Shown in pieces: positions 56,766 through 64,000 of a stretch of 64,000 bases of DNA. Origin of the DNA: Ignavibacteriales bacterium (GTDB lineage: Bacteria > Bacteroidota > Ignavibacteria > Ignavibacteriales > Ignavibacteriaceae); contig JADJIH010000001.1 in NCBI GenBank assembly GCA_016707115.1, positions 558,001-622,000 on the forward strand. The letters are read 5' to 3'. A program made the translations under genes and the position numbers. Every line of letters starts with the position of its first letter. Within the stretch, counting starts at the first letter, position 1. Below the pieces are notes generated by a model, which saw only the letters and a program-made list of their open reading frames with translations, did no database searches and was not told where the DNA came from.

Positions 56766-57644
56766 CTATTCTCTCAGAATTAAAATTGCTCCAATTAGAA
56801 TTAGAATAGCGGCAATACTTCTTTTTAAAAGATCTTTATCATGAAATAATTTTCCGCCAATAACGGTAGCCCAAAAAACTGAAGTCCTTTTTATTGCGAG
56901 TACTAATGCAACTGATGCAAGGCTTACTGCAACTATTTGTGTATAACGATACCCTATAGTAAGCACTGATATTAAAGCAATCCAACCAATGTTGTCCTTA
57001 TTCAAACCTGCCGATGATATTTTCTCTTTATTTCTGAAAAACAAAAAGATAATTGAAAAAAGTATCGCAAAATAAATATGCTGAAAAGCTGTAAGCGAGA
57101 TTGGCGTAAGATTTAACTTTATAAGTAAAAGCTTGTCCATTATTGAAGAAGCAGTAAAAAGTAAGAGGGCAAAAATAACAAATCGATGATACTTTGATTT
57201 TAGAAATACATTAAAAGGGAAAACGAATTCTTTAATATTTTTACTTTCAAGTATAAATGTCCCGACAATCAAAAGCACAAGCCCAATTATTTCAATACTT
57301 TTTAAAGATTCGCCAAGAATAAAAAATGCAAATACTGCAACGAACCCGGGAGTTAGTGCCAGCAATGGAAGTGCATTACTTATCTCTAAATTTTTTAACG
57401 ATATCATCACGCAAAGAAATGCTAAAACACCAATTGCGGATTTTGCGAAAAGTATTGAAAGATTTAAAGTGTTTATTGTTTCGTAATCAATAAAAAAGAA
57501 AAAGGGAACTGAAAAAACCAGGTTTACGATTGACAATAAAAATGAAAATTCTAATGCGCCAAGATTAAATAATACTTTCTTTTGTGTTATTGCGGCGAAT
57601 GCAGAAAGTAGAGCAGAAATAATTGCAACAACAAACCATGTCAT
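56766..57644 (-). CDS. EamA-family (DMT superfamily) membrane transporter
   Basis: A 10-helix permease of 292 residues made of two EamA repeats (about 1-135 and 150-292), with short polar ends. Substrate not predictable; family members export amino acids, nucleosides or metabolites. It is 30 bases downstream of the TonB-dependent receptor on the same strand, so the two may be cotranscribed. Confidence 0.87.
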   Translation of the reverse strand: MTWFVVAIISALLSAFAAITQKKVLFNLGALEFSFLLSIVNLVFSVPFFFFIDYETINTLNLSILFAKSAIGVLAFLCVMISLKNLEISNALPLLALTPGFVAVFAFFILGESLKSIEIIGLVLLIVGTFILESKNIKEFVFPFNVFLKSKYHRFVIFALLLFTASSIMDKLLLIKLNLTPISLTAFQHIYFAILFSIIFLFFRNKEKISSAGLNKDNIGWIALISVLTIGYRYTQIVAVSLASVALVLAIKRTSVFWATVIGGKLFHDKDLLKRSIAAILILIGAILILRE

Positions 57645-57674
57645 AAAGTTATTCCTATTAGAAAAACGTTAAAA

Positions 57675-60044
57675 TTAGAATGCAAGATTAGCTCTTATAA
57701 AAATATTTCTACCAGGTTCAGTTGTTATTGAACCTCTATTAGTTGAAAGGTGATTTCGATATTCCTTATCAAGTATATTTTCTAAACCAACACTAAAACC
57801 TACTTTAATATTTGCTAATGTTAGATTTACAAAGTTCAATTTAAAATTAAAAGTAGCATAGCCGGGAGTTGTTTTTTCACCAGGGGCAACTTTATTCTGT
57901 TCTGCAAATAGAATTGCAGAAATATCAAAACTCATCCAGTCCAGTGGAAAATACTCAATCCCAACAATTCCGTTTAATGGAGATATTTGCGGTAGATCCT
58001 GATCATCTTTTTGATTTAACCCACGGACAGAAGAAAGTGTATTGTAAACGCTTAATTGATTCTTAACTCTGAAGTTAAAAGAGTATTCAAAGCCAAATAA
58101 TAATGCCTCGCCAATATTAGTTTTTATAAGAGCGTTTCTACCGTCATAAGTTCCGGGTATTTCTGTAACAAGATCTTTTAATGAGTTTAAAAAGATGCTT
58201 GTTGTAAAATTCAAATTTTCCGGGAATAACCGAAAACCAATATCAAAGAAATATCCTTGTTCGGGTTTAAGATTTGGATCGCCAACTCGAATCACACTTC
58301 CAAGATCAATGTACTGATATCTTTCTTCCAAAGAAGGAGATCGGAATGACGCTGCTGTATTAAATGAAATATTTGATTGATCACCTAACGAGTAAAGTAA
58401 ACCAATATTAAATACATAAGATTTATTTTCAGCAGATTCAGCATCCCAGATAATCTTTTGTCCAACAGGATTATTGTTTACCACTCCATCGTTTATCTCG
58501 TATAAAGGATTTAATGTTTCAGCATTGTTTAACCAAATAAAATCATATCGCCCGCCAAGCGTAAGATTTAAATTATCAAGTAAATTTATTTCATCCTGTA
58601 TGTAAATTCCTGCACTGCTATAATCCGCATCAGGAAGAGGCTTTTCGTAAATAGTTTTATAAGTTGTTCTAACTACAGAAGAGTCAACTGGATTTAATAT
58701 TTCAATTTTTTGTTCCCTGGTTCTTAATCCATTATAATTTCTAGTCCAGAAATCAAATCCCGCAATAACATAGTGGTTTTCAAATTTAAAATCTGCCTGA
58801 GTTTGAAATCCATCTGTATTATGATCTGCACAGGGACTAATCTTTAAAACGCTAACACGTCTTGGCGGTTGGCCATTTGAGCCTGGAACAAACTGAACAG
58901 TTCCAGGAATATTCTCAACATCTCGAGAGATAAATTGATGAAAATATTTTGCCGATAATTTTATTAATGTCTTACTTAAGTTATTTATTTTATATTCAGC
59001 ACTGAGCAATCTTCTAAGTTCTTTCGGATATGTTACAATAGCATTATTGGGAAATAATGGGGCAGCACCTGGAATTCCAACATCATATGCATTAAATTGC
59101 TGGTAGCTAAACTTTACTTCCTGATCTTCAAAAGGTTTAAACTGAAACAAGGTACTGAAGCTATTATCCTCAAATTGACTATTACTTAATTCGCCAGAAG
59201 GAGTTTTTGTATTTTGTGCATTTCTGTAAATGCCGCTGAACTTTGCTATCCATTCATTTCCTGAGGCAATAATATTTATCCCATTGGAGTATAAATTGTT
59301 TACAGAATTAAATCCGCCCGAGTATGACCCACTTATACTTAATTTACTTGTATAGTGTCCTGATTTTGAAATTATATTAATAGTTCCACCTGTTGCTCCA
59401 GATCCATAAAGTGAAGATGCTGCACCTTTTATCACTTCAATTCTTTCAACATCATTTAGATCAAACATTGAAAGGCGTGCACTTATATCAGTTGAAGTTT
59501 CGATTCTATTTCCATCAATTAGAGTTACAACATTTGCGCGACTTAAACCTCTTATACTAACTTCGGTTCCCCAAATTCCATCTCGCAAGAGCGAAATACC
59601 GGATTCTGTTTTTAATAAATCAGAAACTGTGATGGAAGGACTCATCTCAATCTCTTTTTTACTTATAGATGAAACAGAGTATGGAAGCATCTGAATATTC
59701 TGATCATACTTGTTTGAAGTTACTATAACATCCTGCAATTTTAAACTTTCTGAAGCAAGCTGAATCATTAGCACTGTATCTGAAATTATTTCAATATTAC
59801 TTTCAAATCTTTTGTAAGCAATATGAGATATTATTATGAAGTATTTGCCAGGGGGTAAACTATTAAAATCTGCTTCACCAAAATTGTTTGTCGTTCCAAA
59901 ATAAATATCAGATAGTGAAATATTAGCTCGCGATATTGATGATGAATCATCAGAAGTATTTACTTTTATTTTAATATTAGTTGATTGAGGAAAAGATGAG
60001 AGTTGAATTAATAATATTGTTAAAAAGAGTAACATCGATTTCAT
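57675..60044 (-). CDS. TonB-dependent receptor with carboxypeptidase-regulatory-like domain
   Basis: It has a signal peptide (1-20, LIQLSSFPQ), a regulatory-like domain (about 23-100, ISRANISLSDIYFGTTNNFG), a TonB-box-like region DVIVTSNKYDQ, and a plug with VSIRGLSRANVVTLIDGNRI and VIKGAASSLYGSGATGGTI. The barrel ends in RANLAF. This plug style is shared by receptors for siderophores, haem and cobalamin, but the ligand is not identifiable. It is divergent from the hybrid kinase gene across 273 bases. Confidence 0.92.
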   Translation of the reverse strand: MKSMLLFLTILLIQLSSFPQSTNIKIKVNTSDDSSSISRANISLSDIYFGTTNNFGEADFNSLPPGKYFIIISHIAYKRFESNIEIISDTVLMIQLASESLKLQDVIVTSNKYDQNIQMLPYSVSSISKKEIEMSPSITVSDLLKTESGISLLRDGIWGTEVSIRGLSRANVVTLIDGNRIETSTDISARLSMFDLNDVERIEVIKGAASSLYGSGATGGTINIISKSGHYTSKLSISGSYSGGFNSVNNLYSNGINIIASGNEWIAKFSGIYRNAQNTKTPSGELSNSQFEDNSFSTLFQFKPFEDQEVKFSYQQFNAYDVGIPGAAPLFPNNAIVTYPKELRRLLSAEYKINNLSKTLIKLSAKYFHQFISRDVENIPGTVQFVPGSNGQPPRRVSVLKISPCADHNTDGFQTQADFKFENHYVIAGFDFWTRNYNGLRTREQKIEILNPVDSSVVRTTYKTIYEKPLPDADYSSAGIYIQDEINLLDNLNLTLGGRYDFIWLNNAETLNPLYEINDGVVNNNPVGQKIIWDAESAENKSYVFNIGLLYSLGDQSNISFNTAASFRSPSLEERYQYIDLGSVIRVGDPNLKPEQGYFFDIGFRLFPENLNFTTSIFLNSLKDLVTEIPGTYDGRNALIKTNIGEALLFGFEYSFNFRVKNQLSVYNTLSSVRGLNQKDDQDLPQISPLNGIVGIEYFPLDWMSFDISAILFAEQNKVAPGEKTTPGYATFNFKLNFVNLTLANIKVGFSVGLENILDKEYRNHLSTNRGSITTEPGRNIFIRANLAF

Positions 60045-60181
60045 AAAAATGCTCTAAAGACTTTATTTATTTCTTTACAATTGACTGAATTAATATTAAT
60101 AAATTGTCTTTCAAATATAACTATACTCTTTACAGGCACCCAAAACTATTAGTATTAATAATGCCAGATAAATAGGTATTT

Positions 60182-60216
60182 AATAATCAATCTATTCACT
60201 TAATTAGATTGTTATT
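60182..60216. promoter_or_regulatory. Imperfect dyad in the divergent receptor/sensor region
   Basis: CAATCTA and TAGATTG, extended by AATAA/TTATT with one bulge, flank a ten-base spacer. It lies between divergent genes, so it could be an operator for either. AT-rich composition makes chance likely. Confidence 0.25.
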
Positions 60217-60317
60217 ACTATTATAGGTCAGTACTATTATCTGAATATGTTTTACTATGCTTCTTGTCAAAATTCACTTACTTTTTTATTTACTTGTTAA
60301 TTATTTATAATTGTTAA

Positions 60318-63300
60318 ATGAAAATTGTTTTAAAAATATCTATAATAATTCTTATCTCAGTTTGTGTTAATTTTCCTCAAAATGTGATATTTAAATCAAT
60401 TACAACAGAAGAAGGACTATCAAGCAGCGATGTTAATTGCCTGATGCAGGATAAGTTAGGCTTTATCTGGATAGGCACCGATAACGGATTAAACAGATTT
60501 GATGGTTCTGAATTTAGAGTATTCAGGAATAATCCAAGCAATACTAATAGTATTTCTGATAATAGTATTTGGGCATTATTTGAAGATCGTAACGGTAATA
60601 TTTGGATAGGAACAAAGGGTGGAAATTTAAATAGATATTCACCCGTATCTGAAAAAATTGAGCTGATTAAAATTGGAGATAATAAATCAGCCTCAAACAG
60701 TATCACCGCTATTCTTGAAGACTCGCGGGGATCAATTTGGGTTGGCACCTATTCTCAAGGATTATTTAATTATGATCCATTATCAGGAAAAATTAAAAAC
60801 TGGAAGTTTGATCCAAAAATTAAAAATGGTTTAAGTAATAATTATATAACATCATTACTTCAGGACAATAGAGGGTTCATCTGGATAAGTACATACAATG
60901 GATTGAATAGACTGAACCCGGAAAAAATTTCAAGTGGATTCGAGGTTTTTCTAACAGATAACTCGGACTTAAAATCTTTAAGCAACAATCTTGTATGGAA
61001 AGTAAACCAATCAGAAATAATTAATAATTTAATATGGATTGGAACTGCTAATGGGCTTTGCACATATGATATTGAAAAAAGGAGCTTTAATCGTCTCACA
61101 ATTAATGCAAAACTACCCTCACAATTCAGCAATAGCTTTTCTTCAGTTGTTGAACAAAATGAATCTGGAAAAGATATTCTGTGGGCTTCAACGTACGGTG
61201 GTTTATATAAAATAGACTTGAAAAATTATTATACTGAACAGTTCATTAATGATGAAAAAAATTCGCAAAGTATAATTGGAAATCAGATTGATCAATTGTT
61301 AGTGGATCGTTCTGGTGTATTGTGGATAGCCACTGAGAAAGGATTGAGTTATCACTCTTTAAAAACACAAAAGTTTAATAAAAAGTTTTCACAGGTATCC
61401 TCGAGTTCAAGTGCTCAAGATTTATTAAAAGCAGATATTAAAGGAATAGTTGAATTCAATAATAATGAATTTTACATCGCCGCCACGGAGGGGCTATTCT
61501 CTTTGCAAGTAAGAAATCAATCCTTCGAAGTAAAAAAGTTTGACGAACTTAATAACTTAAATTTATGGTCAATTGAGAAAGGATTGAATAATGATTTGTG
61601 GATCGGCACATACGGGAATGGTCTATTACACTTCGATTTAGCCTCCGCCAAAAAAAATATATTAAAGATAAATAGTCCGACATTCCAATCTGAAGCAGTA
61701 AATTATATCAAAGCGTTACATCTAGATAATGATAGTATTTTATGGATTGGTTTTTGGGGTGGTGGATTAGCTGCTTTCAACACTAAAACAAATAATTATG
61801 ATAATTGGATTGCAGAAATTAATAACGATAAAAGTATTAGTCATAATGATATTTGGGCTTTACACGAAGATAAACTTGGCAGATTATGGATTGGAACAAA
61901 TGGTGGTGGATTAAATCTATTTATTCCCAAAGATGGTGGCAGCTTCTTAAGTTGGAAATTTGAGCAAGGTAAAACAAATACACTAATAAACAATTCTATT
62001 CAATCAATAACCGAAATTACTTCTGAAAATATATCTGAAACGATTTTGGTAATAGGAACTGAAAATGGATCAAGTAAAGCCGTCATAAAAAATAATCCTA
62101 AGAATATATACAGTGTTGATGTAACGTTTTCTAATTTATCCAAAGAAAAAGTATTACTTGAAAATTCAATAAAAGGAATATTAGTGGATAAAAATGGGTC
62201 TTACTGGGTCAGCACTAATTCAGGGCTAATACAACATAATTCAACAAACGGTACTTTAATAAATTTCAATAATGCTGATGGATTATATAGTAATATTTTT
62301 AATTCAGGAGCATACATTAAATCGAATAATGGTTTAATGATTTTTGGTACTGTTAAAGGGCCGGTAATTTTTAATCCAGCTGAAATAAATCTTTCAAAAT
62401 ATGAACCAAATATAGTCTTTACTGATTTTCAAATATTTAACAGATCAATTCATCCGGCAGAAAACTCCAATTTAAAAACCAGTATTGTTGTTTCAAAGGA
62501 AATTAATTTATCATATGATCAAAACGTAATTGGATTCAAATTTGCAGCTCTGGATTACAATGCAAGTAATAAAATAGAATACTTATATAAACTAGAAGGT
62601 TTTGATAAAGATTGGATAAAAAGCGGCCCACTTCATTTAGCATCGTATACAAACCTTGACCCCGGCAGTTATATTTTTAAAGTCAAAGGTACAAATAGCG
62701 ATGGTTTTTGGAGCAGTAAAACAGCAATAATAAATCTCAATATTGCACCGCCTATTTGGAAAACTGCCTGGGCTTATGCAATTTATATTTTGCTAATTGG
62801 GTTTGGATTATTTGCGATAAGAAAATTTGAGTTGAGCCGAAGCAGATTAAGAAACGAATTAAGAATTAGAGATTTAGAGACAAAAAAAATTCGTGAGATT
62901 GAAAACATGAAGTCTAGATTTTTTGCTAATCTTTCTCACGAATTCAGAACTCCGCTCATGCTTATAAAGGGACCTTCAGAACAATTATTAAATGATATTA
63001 ATTCGAGTCGAATTGAACAATACAAGTTAATTCATAGAAATAGTGAAAAGCTTCAAAATCTAATTGATCAGTTACTCGAATTATCCCAGTTAGAATCGTC
63101 TTCCATTCCTGTAAGAGCTAAGAATGAAAACATCATTCCTGTCTTACGCGGATTATTTTATTCTTTTGCATCGTATGCTGAACAAAAAAATATCCAGATG
63201 AATTTTTCCTCAGCTCACGAAAAAATTTTAGTTTGGTTTGACAGAGACAAACTGGATAAAATATTTAATAATCTTTTTTCAAACGCATTTAAATTCACTC

Positions 63301-64000
63301 CAAATGGCGGATCAATTTCTGTTGATGTTAAATCGATTTTCATAAAAGATAATGAGCACTTACAGATTAATGTAAAAGATTCAGGTATCGGAATTCCAAA
63401 GGATAAAATTGAAAAAATATTTGACAGATTTTTTCAAGTTGATGATTCCTCAAGAAGAGCTTATGGTGGATCGGGAATAGGACTTGCGCTTGTAAGAGAA
63501 TTAGTTGATCTGCATAAATGGAAAATTTACGTTGACAGTGAGATAGGAAAGGGAACAGTGTTTGGACTCGAAATTCCTTTAAATGATTTTTATTTGAATG
63601 AGGAAGAAAAAATTCAAATTAAAACTACGCAGAAATCTGAAGAAGAGGATTCTGAGCGAGATCCAATGCTGCAAAAATTTAATGACTTACAATCCGAGGA
63701 AGTTTATCAAAAAACAGAAAATCACAAATCGATAAAAAGCATAAAGCAGAAAAGTTCTGTTCTTATAGTTGAAGATTCTGAAGATGTTAGACTTTATTTA
63801 AGTGAATTACTTAAGGATGAGTATTATATCACATTATCAGAGAATGGAGAAAAAGGATTATTAAAAGCTTTTGAAACATTACCGGATATTATAATCAGCG
63901 ATGTGATGATGCCTGAAATGGACGGAATTGAATTCTGCAAAAGAATCAAATCTGATTGGCAAACTTCCCATATTCCGGTAATTCTGCTTACGGCAAAAGC
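60318..64000 (+). CDS. Hybrid two-component sensor kinase with beta-propeller sensor (3' truncated by window edge)
   Basis: The frame is open to the end of the window (1227 residues visible). It has a signal sequence (1-21), then two-component-regulator propeller repeats with WIGTxxGLxxxD patterns (for example GFIWIGTDNGLNRFDG, GNIWIGTKGGNLNRY). A Y_Y_Y domain (about 700-805), a membrane helix (about 815-835), and a histidine kinase with His874 in LSHEFRTP and an ATPase region (NNLFSNAFKFTP near 985, DSGIGIP, GGSGIGLAL) follow. A receiver starts near 1146, with Asp1195 in SDVMMPEMDG. An AraC-type DNA-binding domain, usual for this family, would lie beyond the window. It may control the divergent receptor. 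Confidence 0.93.
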   Translation, partial: MKIVLKISIIILISVCVNFPQNVIFKSITTEEGLSSSDVNCLMQDKLGFIWIGTDNGLNRFDGSEFRVFRNNPSNTNSISDNSIWALFEDRNGNIWIGTKGGNLNRYSPVSEKIELIKIGDNKSASNSITAILEDSRGSIWVGTYSQGLFNYDPLSGKIKNWKFDPKIKNGLSNNYITSLLQDNRGFIWISTYNGLNRLNPEKISSGFEVFLTDNSDLKSLSNNLVWKVNQSEIINNLIWIGTANGLCTYDIEKRSFNRLTINAKLPSQFSNSFSSVVEQNESGKDILWASTYGGLYKIDLKNYYTEQFINDEKNSQSIIGNQIDQLLVDRSGVLWIATEKGLSYHSLKTQKFNKKFSQVSSSSSAQDLLKADIKGIVEFNNNEFYIAATEGLFSLQVRNQSFEVKKFDELNNLNLWSIEKGLNNDLWIGTYGNGLLHFDLASAKKNILKINSPTFQSEAVNYIKALHLDNDSILWIGFWGGGLAAFNTKTNNYDNWIAEINNDKSISHNDIWALHEDKLGRLWIGTNGGGLNLFIPKDGGSFLSWKFEQGKTNTLINNSIQSITEITSENISETILVIGTENGSSKAVIKNNPKNIYSVDVTFSNLSKEKVLLENSIKGILVDKNGSYWVSTNSGLIQHNSTNGTLINFNNADGLYSNIFNSGAYIKSNNGLMIFGTVKGPVIFNPAEINLSKYEPNIVFTDFQIFNRSIHPAENSNLKTSIVVSKEINLSYDQNVIGFKFAALDYNASNKIEYLYKLEGFDKDWIKSGPLHLASYTNLDPGSYIFKVKGTNSDGFWSSKTAIINLNIAPPIWKTAWAYAIYILLIGFGLFAIRKFELSRSRLRNELRIRDLETKKIREIENMKSRFFANLSHEFRTPLMLIKGPSEQLLNDINSSRIEQYKLIHRNSEKLQNLIDQLLELSQLESSSIPVRAKNENIIPVLRGLFYSFASYAEQKNIQMNFSSAHEKILVWFDRDKLDKIFNNLFSNAFKFTPNGGSISVDVKSIFIKDNEHLQINVKDSGIGIPKDKIEKIFDRFFQVDDSSRRAYGGSGIGLALVRELVDLHKWKIYVDSEIGKGTVFGLEIPLNDFYLNEEEKIQIKTTQKSEEEDSERDPMLQKFNDLQSEEVYQKTENHKSIKSIKQKSSVLIVEDSEDVRLYLSELLKDEYYITLSENGEKGLLKAFETLPDIIISDVMMPEMDGIEFCKRIKSDWQTSHIPVILLTAK

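Noticed and set aside
60092..60103. ATTAATATTAAT palindrome upstream of the receptor gene
   Set aside because: Pure A/T palindrome in very AT-rich intergenic DNA; expected by chance.
1..64000. CRISPR arrays, insertion sequences, phage genes, defence systems
   Set aside because: No regularly spaced repeats, transposase, integrase or defence-type genes were found on either strand.

Overview
The window is an AT-rich bacterial chromosome segment with standard genetic code and dense, often translationally coupled genes. Several traits point to the Bacteroidota/Chlorobiota/Ignavibacteriota group, most likely an Ignavibacteria-like organism. They are secreted proteins ending in the type IX secretion (T9SS) sorting domain with the NYPNPFNP motif, a PorV/PorQ-type outer-membrane protein, TonB-dependent receptors carrying a carboxypeptidase-regulatory-like N-domain, a GWxTD-domain protein, a complex I operon without nuoEFG, an isolated atpDC pair, and a hybrid two-component system with a beta-propeller sensor. 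The assignment is inferred from gene content; no rRNA or marker search was possible. I see no phage, insertion sequence, CRISPR array or riboswitch.

Layout. 1-5.6 kb: lipoate and 2-oxoacid dehydrogenase block (lipB, fused E1 alpha/beta, two-lipoyl-domain E2, lipA). 5.7-19.7 kb: a secretome block with two large secreted proteins, then a coupled five-gene operon (lipoprotein, TonB-dependent receptor, PorV/Q-like porin, NHL-repeat lipoprotein, secreted phospholipase-D-fold protein with a T9SS tail). 19.7-21.6 kb: atpD-atpC. 21.6-25.3 kb (minus strand): a Fe-S/oxidative-stress cluster (iscR-like, iscS, a small unknown, HesB/IscA-type protein, superoxide dismutase, LON-domain protein), headed by an IscR-type operator. 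25.4-35.7 kb (minus): nuoABCDHIJKLMN. 35.9-47.2 kb (plus): alr, an unknown, manC, pyrK-pyrD-folC, rho, GWxTD protein, pdxA, methyltransferase, ftsE. 47.1-49.5 kb (minus): adk, tadA, a palindromic repeat, tRNA-Arg, an unknown membrane-anchored protein. 49.6-52.8 kb: aromatic amino-acid block, a chorismate mutase-prephenate dehydratase-DAHP synthase triple fusion followed by tyrA. 52.8-64 kb: TonB-dependent receptor, RhlE helicase, EamA transporter, a second TonB-dependent receptor, and a hybrid sensor kinase running off the right edge.

Data quality matters for reading this window. Four housekeeping genes (lipB, the E2 gene, nuoM, tyrA) are each broken by what looks like one missing base in a short homopolymer, and a block of long C, G and A runs follows rhlE. 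I read these as sequencing or consensus errors rather than pseudogenes and annotate each gene as one feature.

The most interesting items are the triple-fusion aromatic enzyme, the coupled secretome operon ending in an exported phospholipase-D-fold protein, the superoxide dismutase gene with two well-placed starts (Tat-like exported form and cytosolic form), and the IscR-type operator. No wholly new system can be claimed from the sequence alone.
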